Positions 7,533 to 14,739 of a stretch of DNA of 16,910 nt are shown here, piece after piece. Made by a program: the position numbers and the translations under genes. The notes below the pieces were generated by a model. The model was given only the letters and a program-made list of their open reading frames with translations. It was not told the DNA's origin and did not search any database. This DNA is from Halanaerobium sp. (GTDB lineage: Bacteria; Bacillota; Halanaerobiia; Halanaerobiales; Halanaerobiaceae): contig QBLP01000115.1 in assembly GCA_003070825.1 (NCBI GenBank), forward strand, positions 1 to 16,910. The letters are read 5' to 3'. Position 1 is the stretch's first letter. Every line of letters starts with the position of its first letter.

Positions 7533-7914
7533 TTTGATGCTCCTTATTTCTACATTTAAAATCAACTTCAACCTTTAATTTATATAGGCCGTCATATTTT
7601 ACCCCGTCTTTTTCAAATGGAATCACCTCCACTCTTGTCATCTCATAATCTCTGGGTAGAGATTCTTTTTCTAAAACTTCTAAATTCCTGATAAATTCAC
7701 TGCTGCTATCTTCAACTCCTTCAGTCAATAGTTCTCTATTTTTATAGGCCTCTAAAACTGATTCTGTCCAGTTTACCGCTGCATTTTTCTCTGCCAGAAA
7801 AGTATGGACTTCCAGACCTGTTTTAATTGTTCTGCTCATCACTGCCAGTACAGCTCCGGCCAGTGAAATTGTGATTATGACTTCCAGTAGTGAAAAACCG
7901 GCATTATTTTTCAA
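7504..7914 (-). CDS. Minor pseudopilin, GspI-like
   Basis: This 136-residue pseudopilin has a six-residue leader MKNNAG followed by FSLLEVIITISLAGAVLAVM, with Phe+1 and Glu+5. The next helix (SRTIKTGLEVHTFLAEKNAAVNWTESVLEAYKN) and the short beta-rich domain (DYEMTRVEVIPFE...YKLKVEVDF) are typical of GspI/PilV-like subunits. The start codon is TTG at 7914 with a strong GGGAGGG 6 nt upstream. The leader fits this start exactly. It overlaps the GspH-like gene by 11 bp and the GspJ-like gene by 29 bp. Confidence 0.82.
   Translation of the reverse strand: MKNNAGFSLLEVIITISLAGAVLAVMSRTIKTGLEVHTFLAEKNAAVNWTESVLEAYKNRELLTEGVEDSSSEFIRNLEVLEKESLPRDYEMTRVEVIPFEKDGVKYDGLYKLKVEVDFKCRNKEHQNEVLSLLQK
7540..7545 (-). 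promoter_or_regulatory. Ribosome binding site that decides the GspJ-like start
   Basis: AAGGAG on the minus strand, 7 nt before the ATG at 7532 and inside the GspI-like gene. It argues against the longer in-frame ATG at 7571. Confidence 0.65.
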
Positions 7915-8386
7915 TTCTAACCCTCCCTAATTGATTTACTGTAATCGAATATTTTTGAGCCCCGATTTTTGCCTCAGCCAGGGCAACTGTTCCTCCTCTT
8001 GCTGTTGCAGTATTATTAAACCTGATCCACTCATAGTAATCTCCTTCTACAACTTTAAGGCTTAAAGTTTTATAAAGGATTAAACCGGCAGAATAATATC
8101 CTTTTTTCTTAATTATCTTCCTGCCATCTTCTTTAACATAGAGATAATAGGGGATTTTATTTTTATCAGCACTTTCTTTGATCGTGTAAATCCTAAAAAT
8201 ATAGGTCTGATTGTCAAGAATCGCTTTATTTCTGGCCCAGCGCAAATCAGCTGCCAGGCTTTCTATTTCCTGCTCAATCTTAAAACCATCTTTAAACTGA
8301 GGCTGATAGCTGACTGAAAATAAAATCCCCATTACTGTAATTACCAGTAGAACTTCAATTAAAGTAAAACCCTGTTCAGCTTTCAT
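7904..8386 (-). CDS. Minor pseudopilin, GspH/FimT-like
   Basis: This is a 160-residue pseudopilin with a six-residue leader MKAEQG followed by FTLIEVLLVITVMGILFSV. The body has the GspH/FimT layout: a helix EQEIESLAADLRWARNKAILDNQTYIF (about 35-62), then strands with YYLYVKEDGRKIIKKKGYY and a C-terminal GAQKYSITVNQLGRVRI. The phrase 'L...lr.aR..Ai..n....i' followed by a terminal 'i.i...GRvri' is characteristic. The start at 8386 is 4 nt after the major pilin stop and has no visible Shine-Dalgarno, so its translation is probably coupled to that of the pilin gene and weaker. Confidence 0.84.
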   Translation of the reverse strand: MKAEQGFTLIEVLLVITVMGILFSVSYQPQFKDGFKIEQEIESLAADLRWARNKAILDNQTYIFRIYTIKESADKNKIPYYLYVKEDGRKIIKKKGYYSAGLILYKTLSLKVVEGDYYEWIRFNNTATARGGTVALAEAKIGAQKYSITVNQLGRVRIEK

Positions 8387-8390
8387 TTAA

Positions 8391-8828
8391 CTATAATGTC
8401 GGCTCGGTGGAATCAGGACCACTTAAGGAAGATTCTGCAGTTGAAATGTAGTAGAATTCATCTGAAGCAGCCTGATAAATTATTAAATATTTTTCAGCAC
8501 CTGTGTCAGTATCACTCTGATAGCTGTAATCTGAGGCTGGGTTTTTAATACTTAATTCACTTAAATCACTGCTGACTGCACTTAGATCAGTCTTTGTACT
8601 CTGCCCCGGATATTCTCCATGATCAAGATAATACATCTCGAGGCTGTGCATAATATTATGCAGATCTGCTTTGGCAACTGCTGTATCTGCCTTGTTTTTT
8701 ACTCCACTTAAAGCTGGCACCGCCATTGTCATTAAAATTCCCAGCACCACAATCACAATTAGCAACTCGATCAGGGTAAATCCCTCTTCTTTTTTGGCCG
8801 GATTTATCTCTTTAAAAATATTTTTCAT
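8391..8828 (-). CDS. Major pseudopilin / type IV pilin (GspG/PilA-like)
   Basis: This is the likely structural subunit of the fibre. A 16-residue leader ending KKEEG is followed by FTLIELLIVIVVLGILMTMAVPAL, with Glu+5 and the proline kink that are typical of GspG/PilA. The rest has the GspG layout: a helix with AKADLHNIMHSLEMYYLDHGEYPG (about 44-67), then a short beta region ending with YLIIYQAASDEFYYIST. The C-terminal tail is rich in Ser, Thr and Pro (8 Ser/Thr in the last 20 residues). No cysteine pair is present. The calcium-site/GspG body looks reduced. A start at 8849 is possible, but AAAGGA (8837-8842) lies 8 nt before 8828. At 145 residues it has the usual size. Confidence 0.88.
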   Translation of the reverse strand: MKNIFKEINPAKKEEGFTLIELLIVIVVLGILMTMAVPALSGVKNKADTAVAKADLHNIMHSLEMYYLDHGEYPGQSTKTDLSAVSSDLSELSIKNPASDYSYQSDTDTGAEKYLIIYQAASDEFYYISTAESSLSGPDSTEPTL

Positions 8829-8836
8829 TAATAAAT

Positions 8837-8842
8837 TCCTTT
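8837..8842 (-). promoter_or_regulatory. Ribosome binding site that decides the major pilin start
   Basis: AAAGGA on the minus strand, 8 nt before the ATG at 8828. The upstream in-frame ATG at 8849 has only a poor GGA before it. Confidence 0.6.
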
Positions 8843-8901
8843 CTCTCATAGGTTTCCATTAGGTTGAAACTATTTCTGACTCACAATTAACATCAGTCTA
8901 A

Positions 8902-9936
8902 TTAGATGATTAAATAGATCTGAAACATCGGCATCATTACTGCTGCAGCAAGTAAAGCAACAAAAATTGCAGTTAATGTTATTAATAAAGGCTCTAAATA
9001 CTGCAGCATTCTGGCAATTTCTTCACTTAATTTTTGGTAATAATAATCACCTGCTCTTTCCAACATGTTTTCCAGCTGGGCTGTCTCTTCTCCAGTCATT
9101 AAAAGATAGTAGAATACATCGGGAATATATTTACTATCTCCAAAACAATCTGTTAAAGAGGCTCCCTTTGAAATATTTAAAGTTGTCTGCTCAATGAATT
9201 TTTGATACTGATAATCACTGATTATATTTTTTAAAAGTTCAAGAGCAGAAATTAATTTTAAACCACTTTTTAAAAGTAGAGCTAAATAAGTAGCTATCTG
9301 GGTTAAAATTAAGTCCCGATAAATAATAGATATAAGTGGGATTTGAAGCAGAAAACTACTTTTTAAATCTCTTCTTTCCTGACTTCTAAAAAAATATATA
9401 AAAGCTATTGTTAACAATATTATGAAAATTAAGATTAAAATAAAATAATTATTAAATAGCTGACTCAGTTTAAGAAAAAGTACAGTAATCAGCGGCAGAT
9501 CACCACTGAATTCAGCAAATAAATCAATAAATACGGGCAGAATAAATTTAAAAATAAAGGCTGCTGCTATAAATACTGCGGTGATCACTGTCAGGGGATA
9601 AAAAGCAGCCTTTTTTATATCTTTTTTTAATTTCTCTCTGCTGCTGTAGTAATTTTCCAGACTTTTTAAAACCTCAACCAGACTACCACTTTTCTCTCCT
9701 GCTTTAACAACTGCTTTAAAAAGATCTGTAAAAACTTCATCTTCTTCCATTGCTTCTGCCAGGCTCAGGCCGGATTCAATATTTTTCAGCAGCTCATTAT
9801 AAATTTCTACCTGCTGGTTATTATTTGTCTGTCTGGAGATGATCATTAAGGCCCTGTTTAAATTAAGACCTGACTCCAGCATAACTCGCAGCTGAGCTGC
9901 AAAAAACTTTAGGTCAAATTTTTTCTTAAAATTAAT
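8902..9936 (-). CDS. Inner-membrane platform protein (GspF/PilC-like), start codon abnormal
   Basis: This is the polytopic platform that the ATPase acts on. It has two T2SSF repeats (about 8-130 and 205-340) and membrane segments near 114-133, 164-184 and 318-340 (numbering from 9936). The repeats align with each other: FAAQLRVMLESGLNLNRAL in the first matches IATYLALLLKSGLKLISAL in the second. The first in-frame ATG is at 9882 and would cut this repeat, so the real protein must begin upstream. No ATG, GTG or TTG exists in frame between 9882 and the gspE stop. The likely options are an ATT at 9936, 6 nt after GGGGGGAG, or an ATG at 9952 put out of frame by one base in a six-G run. The protein (about 344-349 residues) is short because it lacks the usual N-terminal cytoplasmic part (family about 400). 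Confidence 0.85.
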   Translation of the reverse strand: MNFKKKFDLKFFAAQLRVMLESGLNLNRALMIISRQTNNNQQVEIYNELLKNIESGLSLAEAMEEDEVFTDLFKAVVKAGEKSGSLVEVLKSLENYYSSREKLKKDIKKAAFYPLTVITAVFIAAAFIFKFILPVFIDLFAEFSGDLPLITVLFLKLSQLFNNYFILILIFIILLTIAFIYFFRSQERRDLKSSFLLQIPLISIIYRDLILTQIATYLALLLKSGLKLISALELLKNIISDYQYQKFIEQTTLNISKGASLTDCFGDSKYIPDVFYYLLMTGEETAQLENMLERAGDYYYQKLSEEIARMLQYLEPLLITLTAIFVALLAAAVMMPMFQIYLII

Positions 9937-9942
9937 TGAAAT

Positions 9943-9952
9943 CTCCCCCCAT
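9943..9952 (-). promoter_or_regulatory. Six-G run at the gspF start, overlapping the gspE stop
   Basis: The minus strand reads ATGGGGGGAG. The ATG at 9952 overlaps the gspE stop as TGATG, the same junction used between the GspK- and PilM-like genes. The ATG frame ends after six codons at a TAA. Removing one G joins it to the gspF frame as M-G-E-I-S-I-N-F. Alternatively GGGGGGAG is a Shine-Dalgarno for an ATT start. Confidence 0.6.
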
Positions 9953-11496
9953 CAGGACTGCAGTTCAATTACCCTTAGAATTTCTTCCCAGGATGTAATT
10001 CCCTTTTTTAATTTCTCAAAAGCAGCGTCTGCCAGACTTATCATCCCTGAAGCCTCTGCTTCTCTTTTGAGCAGCCCATATTCTGCCTGCTGGTTGATCA
10101 GCTGCCTCAGTTTTGGGTTGATTAATAAAACCTCTGCCGCTGTTGTTCTCCCCTGATAACCATCATTACATTTCTCACAGCCTGCTGCCTGGTAAAGAAA
10201 TTTAGATTTTTGTTCACTGATCAGATTTTTCTCTTCCGCTTTCAGGTTTCTTTTTTTCCGACAGTGAGGACATAATTTCCGCAGCAATCTCTGAGCTACA
10301 ACTGCATTGAGGGTACTGCTGATTAAATAAGGAGCAATTCCCATGTCAAGTAGTCTACTGACGGCAGATATACTGTCGATAGTATGAATGGTGCTTAAAA
10401 CAAGATGTCCGGTTACTGCCGCTCTAACAGCTATTTCTGCAGTTTCTTTATCTCTAATTTCTCCAATCATTATAATATCCGGATCCTGTCTTAAAATAGA
10501 CCTTAAAACCACTGGAAAGCTGAGCCCCTGAGCCTCATTTATCTCTATCTGATTTAATAGTTCCAGCCTGTATTCAACCGGATTTTCAACAGTTATAATG
10601 TTATTTTTTTCTGCTGCTAGCCTGTTTAAAATTGAAAATAAGGTTGTAGTTTTCCCGCTTCCAGTAGGACCTGAGAGTAGAATTATACCCGAATTATAGT
10701 TGAAAATTTTTTCAAATCTATTTAAGTTATAACTGCTAAAATTTAATTCCTCAACTTTTAAGAGTCGGTTGTTTCTTAATAAAAGCCTTAAAACAGCTTT
10801 TTCCCCGTAAATAGTTGGAATTACCGAAGTTCGAATATCATAATTTGAGTTTTGAAATTCAAATTCCATCTTGCCATCCTGAGGCAGATGGCGGACTGTA
10901 ATGTCCATTGCCGAAATAATTTTAATCCGGGAAATTACAGCTGCAGCTATTTCTGCCGGCAAATTATAATAACTTTTTAAAATACCATCAATTCTGTACC
11001 TGACTTTAAAATAATTTTTCTTTTTTTCCAGGTGAATATCACTGGCATTTAAAGAAATTGCCTCAGTTAAGATTTTGTTTAAAAGCTTAACCACCGGTGC
11101 ATCTTCTACTATATTTTTTAAGCTGTCTATGTCTCTGCTGTCAATTTTTTTAAAATCTCCAAGTTCACTCAGCAGTTCCTGCTGATCCAGCTGAAAATAG
11201 TTGCTGTAAATTAAATTCTTCTTCTCTTTAAATTCAGCTTCAGACATCAGATAAAATTTGATATTATCTTTGAATTTAAATTTCAAATTTTCCTCTAAAA
11301 ATAAATCCGGTGGATATAAAGTCCCAAATAAATACTCTCCCTCAGCTTCTGACAACAGAATCAGACTATACTTTTCTACCTGAGAGATATCGAGCTGCAG
11401 TTTTGAATTTTTTACTGCTTTAATTTTGGAATGCCTAAATAAATCAATTTCAAAATATGCTGCTACTGCCTGCAGCAGTTCATCTTCAGTAAGCAA
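9952..11496 (-). CDS. Assembly/secretion ATPase (GspE/PilB family)
   Basis: This hexameric cytoplasmic ATPase powers pseudopilus or pilus assembly. Its 514 residues show an N-terminal MshEN-like region (about 1-110), the N2 domain with ASDIHLE at 151-157 and RYRIDGIL, the Walker A GPTGSGKTTT at 276-285, the Asp box (ITVENPVEYR, 301-310), Walker B DPDIIMIGEIRD at 338-349, the His box GHLVLSTIHT at 363-372, and a zinc-binding CPHC (409-412) / CEKC (440-443) pair that marks GspE/PilB rather than PilT. The annotated start is TTG at 11496, preceded by a mediocre AGAGAAG. The upstream frame (LIDYLREEK before LLTEDELL) looks like the usual MshEN beginning, so the true start may be farther up at a non-standard codon such as the ATT at 11520. 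The stop overlaps the ATG at 9952. Confidence 0.93.
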   Translation of the reverse strand: MLTEDELLQAVAAYFEIDLFRHSKIKAVKNSKLQLDISQVEKYSLILLSEAEGEYLFGTLYPPDLFLEENLKFKFKDNIKFYLMSEAEFKEKKNLIYSNYFQLDQQELLSELGDFKKIDSRDIDSLKNIVEDAPVVKLLNKILTEAISLNASDIHLEKKKNYFKVRYRIDGILKSYYNLPAEIAAAVISRIKIISAMDITVRHLPQDGKMEFEFQNSNYDIRTSVIPTIYGEKAVLRLLLRNNRLLKVEELNFSSYNLNRFEKIFNYNSGIILLSGPTGSGKTTTLFSILNRLAAEKNNIITVENPVEYRLELLNQIEINEAQGLSFPVVLRSILRQDPDIIMIGEIRDKETAEIAVRAAVTGHLVLSTIHTIDSISAVSRLLDMGIAPYLISSTLNAVVAQRLLRKLCPHCRKKRNLKAEEKNLISEQKSKFLYQAAGCEKCNDGYQGRTTAAEVLLINPKLRQLINQQAEYGLLKREAEASGMISLADAAFEKLKKGITSWEEILRVIELQS

Positions 11497-11533
11497 TTTT
11501 TCTTCTCTGAGATAATCAATTAAAGCTCTAAAT

Positions 11534-11568
11534 ATAAAAAACAGCTGCAGATATTACTCCACAGCTGT
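11534..11568 (-). terminator. Rho-independent terminator after cimA
   Basis: An 11-bp stem (ACAGCTGTGGA / TCTGCAGCTGT, two wobble pairs, 11541-11568) with a GTAATA loop is followed on the minus strand by TTTTTTATA. It lies 28 bp after the cimA stop. The remaining gap to gspE is about 35 bp. Confidence 0.85.
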
Positions 11569-11595
11569 CACTTTAAATATTTCGATTTTCTTTTC

Positions 11596-13170
11596 CTACT
11601 TGATACTGATTCCAGCTTCAATTAAGAGCCAGTATTCTATACTATCCAGCAGTGCATCCCAGGAAGCCTGAATAATATTGGTCGAAACGCCAACAGTTGT
11701 CCAGGATTTTTCGAGGTCAGCAGTCTCAATTAAAACCCTTACCTTGGCTGCTGTACCATCATTACCGTTCAGCACCCTAACTTTGTAGTCAATTAATTTG
11801 GTTTCAGTTATTTCTGGATAAAAGGAAACTAAAGCCTTCCTAAAACAGTTATCCAGAGCATTAACCGGTCCATCACCATCAGCAGCAATATGAACCTTCT
11901 CTCCATTGACAGTCATTTTCACAACCGCCTCCGAGTAGGTTTCATTTTCTCTATTTACACTGTTGGTTCTGAAATCCTCAATCTCAAAGAAAGACCTGTA
12001 ATCTTTAAATTCTCTGAAAGCTAAAAGAATCAGAGAAGCCTCTGCTCCTTCAAACTGATAGCCCTGGTTTTCCAGAGTTTTAACTTTTTTGATCAGCTTT
12101 TTGATCATCTGATCAGAGAAATCTTCCAGATTAAAGCCAATTTCCTTTAATTTGTAGCGGAGATTTGATTTACCTGCCAGCTCCGAGACCAAGACCCGGC
12201 GCTCATTCCCAACCAGCTCCGGCTCGATATGCTCGTAGGTATGCGGATTTTTGCGAACCGCACTGACGTGGATCCCACCTTTATGAGTAAAGGCACTTTT
12301 ACCGACATAAGGCTTATTGTTGATTGGAATCAAATTGGCAGTTTCGGTAACAAAGAAATATAATGGCTTTAGCTGTTTAAGCTGCTGATCTGAAACAACC
12401 TTTTCTCCGTACTTTAACTGCAGAGCGGGAATTACACTGCATAAATCTGCATTCCCACAGCGCTCACCCAGGCCGCCAACTGTACCCTGAACCTGAACTG
12501 CTCCTTCTTCATAAGCAGCCAGCGAATTGGCTACAGCCAGACTGCCGTCATTGTGGGCATGGATACCAAGAGGAGTTTTACACTCTGCTTTAACCTCCTG
12601 CACAATTTTTGTTACCTGAGAAGGAAGCATCCCACCATTGGTATCACATAAAATTAAGAGTTCAGCTCCAGCCTCAGCAGCTGCCTTTAATGTTTTTAAA
12701 GCATAATCTGGATTGGCAACATAGCCATCAAAGAAATGCTCGGCATCAAAGAAAACATTTAAGCCCTCTGATTTTAAAAAGGAAACTGTATCTTTGATCA
12801 TCTCTATATTTTCTGCCAGCGGAATCTGCAGGGCATCTGTAACATGAAGATCCCAGCTTTTAGCAAAAATCGTCACATAGTCAACCCCGGCCTCAACCAG
12901 TTTTAAAATATTGGGATCTTCGGCAGCTTTAATATTTGCCCTTCTAGTTGAGCTGAAGGCGGTTATCTCCGCGTGATCCAAGTCCATATTCTGAACTTCC
13001 CTAAAATAAGCTTCATCCTTGGGATTAGATCCCGGCCAGCCACCTTCAATAAAATCAATACCAAAACGGTCTAACTGTCTCGTGATTCTCAGCTTATCAT
13101 CGAGTGATAAAGAAATTCCTTCTCCCTGTGAGCCATCTCTTAAAGTCGTATCATAAATTGTTAATCCCAC
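11596..13170 (-). CDS. cimA: (R)-citramalate synthase (CimA family)
   Basis: CimA condenses pyruvate with acetyl-CoA to citramalate, the first step of threonine-independent isoleucine synthesis. The 524-residue protein starts IYDTTLRDGSQGEGIS (5-20, catalytic Arg11 and metal ligand Asp12), then FIEGGWPGSNPKD (40-52), a DTNGG at 176-180, the metal-binding HAHND at 204-208, and GTVGGLGERCGNADL at 229-243. The C-terminal third, with DGDGPVNALDNCFRKAL, is the LeuA-type dimerisation/allosteric domain. The GWPGSNP block and total length match the bacterial citramalate synthase family rather than LeuA or homocitrate synthase. The start is GTG at 13170, with GGAAGGTGAG about 12 nt upstream inside the end of leuB. 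The nearby ATG is out of frame. It is the last gene of the leu block. Confidence 0.9.
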   Translation of the reverse strand: MGLTIYDTTLRDGSQGEGISLSLDDKLRITRQLDRFGIDFIEGGWPGSNPKDEAYFREVQNMDLDHAEITAFSSTRRANIKAAEDPNILKLVEAGVDYVTIFAKSWDLHVTDALQIPLAENIEMIKDTVSFLKSEGLNVFFDAEHFFDGYVANPDYALKTLKAAAEAGAELLILCDTNGGMLPSQVTKIVQEVKAECKTPLGIHAHNDGSLAVANSLAAYEEGAVQVQGTVGGLGERCGNADLCSVIPALQLKYGEKVVSDQQLKQLKPLYFFVTETANLIPINNKPYVGKSAFTHKGGIHVSAVRKNPHTYEHIEPELVGNERRVLVSELAGKSNLRYKLKEIGFNLEDFSDQMIKKLIKKVKTLENQGYQFEGAEASLILLAFREFKDYRSFFEIEDFRTNSVNRENETYSEAVVKMTVNGEKVHIAADGDGPVNALDNCFRKALVSFYPEITETKLIDYKVRVLNGNDGTAAKVRVLIETADLEKSWTTVGVSTNIIQASWDALLDSIEYWLLIEAGISIK

Positions 13171-13179
13171 TAGTCATCA

Positions 13180-14247
13180 CTACTCACCTTCCTCTTTGCT
13201 TTTGAGATTTTGAACCAGATAATCCCCAACTTCATCTGTACTTAAGTCTCCACCCTGATCGGCAGTTACCATCTCATTCTCTAAAGCATCTTTAACAGCC
13301 TCTTCTACCTTTGGTGTTAGATTGCCATAGCCGAGTTCTCTCAGCATCATACCGGCTGCTAAAACAGCTGCCAGTGGATTGGCTATATTCTGACCGGCAA
13401 TATCTGGTGCACTTCCGTGAACAGGCTCAAACATTGAGATACTGTCTGGATTAATATTACAAGAAACAGCCATTCCCATTCCACCCTGAATTTCTGCACC
13501 GAGGTCAGTAATAATATCACCAAAGATGTTGCAGGTGACAATCACATCAAAAATTTCCGGATTGCGGACCATCTTCATTGTAATTGCATCAACTAAAAAG
13601 TGATTCTGCTCCACATCAGGATAATTTTTACCCATTTCTTTAAAAGACCGCTGCCACAGGTTGTGAGCATAGGTTAAAACATTGCTCTTATCACAGACAG
13701 TCAGTTTAGGCTCTCTCCCAAATTCTTGAGCATACTCAAAGGCATATTTAATTACCCTGTCCACACCTTTACGGGTCGAAATCATTTCCTGAGTTGCTAC
13801 TTCATCCGGGGTATCTTTCTTTAAGAAGCCGCCGATACCGGCATAAATACCCTCAGTATTTTCTCTAACTACAGTAAAGTCAATGTCCTTAATTCCCTTA
13901 CCTTTAAGTGGAGAAAATTCTTCCTTATATAATTTAATCGGTCTTAAATTTACATACTGGTCAAAGTAAAAGCGTAATTTAAGTAAAATACCCTTTTCTA
14001 AAACTCCCGGTTCAACTCTGGGGTCACCAACAGCCCCGAGATAGATTGAATCAAAGGTTTCGAGCTTATTTAAAACATCAGCCGGCAGAATATCACCGGT
14101 TTTTAGATATCTTTCTGCCCCGAGGTCAAATTTTTCGAATTTGAGCCCCAGATTATAGGCACCATCGAGGTATTCTAAAACCTTGATTCCCTGTCGGGTT
14201 ACCTCTTCTCCAATTCCATCTCCCGGTATATAGGCTATATTTGACAT
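13180..14247 (-). CDS. leuB: 3-isopropylmalate dehydrogenase (isocitrate/isopropylmalate dehydrogenase family)
   Basis: This NAD-dependent beta-decarboxylating dehydrogenase oxidises 3-isopropylmalate, and probably beta-methylmalate for the citramalate route. In 355 residues it shows the N-terminal IPGDGIGEEV (7-16), the substrate-binding LRPIKL (101-106), VRENTEGIYAG at 127-137, CDKSNVL (185-191), the signature NIFGDIITDLGAEIQGG (240-256), and EPVHGSAPDIAG at 274-285, where Asp282 is consistent with NAD use. The RENTEG motif differs from the RELTGG of E. coli-type LeuB and is shared with isocitrate, homoisocitrate and archaeal-type isopropylmalate dehydrogenases. Gene position between leuD and cimA supports the LeuB role. 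It directly abuts leuD (TAG followed by ATG) with AAAAAGGAG upstream. Confidence 0.9.
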   Translation of the reverse strand: MSNIAYIPGDGIGEEVTRQGIKVLEYLDGAYNLGLKFEKFDLGAERYLKTGDILPADVLNKLETFDSIYLGAVGDPRVEPGVLEKGILLKLRFYFDQYVNLRPIKLYKEEFSPLKGKGIKDIDFTVVRENTEGIYAGIGGFLKKDTPDEVATQEMISTRKGVDRVIKYAFEYAQEFGREPKLTVCDKSNVLTYAHNLWQRSFKEMGKNYPDVEQNHFLVDAITMKMVRNPEIFDVIVTCNIFGDIITDLGAEIQGGMGMAVSCNINPDSISMFEPVHGSAPDIAGQNIANPLAAVLAAGMMLRELGYGNLTPKVEEAVKDALENEMVTADQGGDLSTDEVGDYLVQNLKSKEEGE

Positions 14248-14739
14248 CTATACCAGCTCCTTTTTGACATGCTCGATCAGGCCGCCATCTTTAATGATCT
14301 CCTGCATAAAGGGAGGAAAGGGTGCTGCCTGATAGGTTTCACCTGTGCGCAGATTTTTAACCTCACCTTTGTCAATATCGACTTCCAGCTCATCACCGGC
14401 TTCTGCTGCCTGAACGGCTTCCGGGGATTCTAAAATCGGCAGGCCGATATTAATTGAGTTGCGGTAAAAAATGCGGGCAAAACTTTCTGCTACCACACAG
14501 GAAACTCCGGCATATTTAATCGCCAGTGGTGCATGCTCTCTTGAAGAACCGGAGCCAAAGTTTTTACCACCAACAATAATATCACCTTCACTTACCTCAT
14601 CTGCAAAATCTGCATCTATATCTTCCATACAGTGGGCCGCTAAGTTCTCAGGATCTGAGGAATTAAGATAGCGGGCCGGAATAATTACATCTGTATCTAC
14701 ATTATCTCCATATTTAAATACTTTTCCTTTTAACTTCAT
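14248..14739 (-). CDS. leuD: 3-isopropylmalate dehydratase small subunit
   Basis: LeuD is the swivel-domain partner of LeuC and contributes to the active site of isopropylmalate isomerase. The 163-residue protein begins KVFKYGDNVDTDVIIPARYL (6-25) and carries GGKNFGSGSSREHAPLAIK (57-75), the substrate-binding loop. It is the short, HacB/archaeal-type form (about 160-170 residues) rather than the 200-residue enterobacterial LeuD, matching the LeuC type here. The ATG at 14739 overlaps the leuC stop by one base (TAATG), so the two subunits are probably made in coupled fashion. GAGGTT lies upstream in leuC. Confidence 0.94.
   Translation of the reverse strand: MKLKGKVFKYGDNVDTDVIIPARYLNSSDPENLAAHCMEDIDADFADEVSEGDIIVGGKNFGSGSSREHAPLAIKYAGVSCVVAESFARIFYRNSINIGLPILESPEAVQAAEAGDELEVDIDKGEVKNLRTGETYQAAPFPPFMQEIIKDGGLIEHVKKELV

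Noticed and set aside
8892..8910. Near-palindrome ATCA-G-TCTAATTAGA-TGAT at the end of gspF, upstream of the pilin gene
   Set aside because: It has no loop, is very AT-rich, includes the gspF stop and has no T-run, so it is neither a good terminator nor a supported operator.
13171..13176. ATG just before the cimA GTG start
   Set aside because: It is in another frame and stops early. The GTG frame starts directly with the conserved IYDTTLRDG block.
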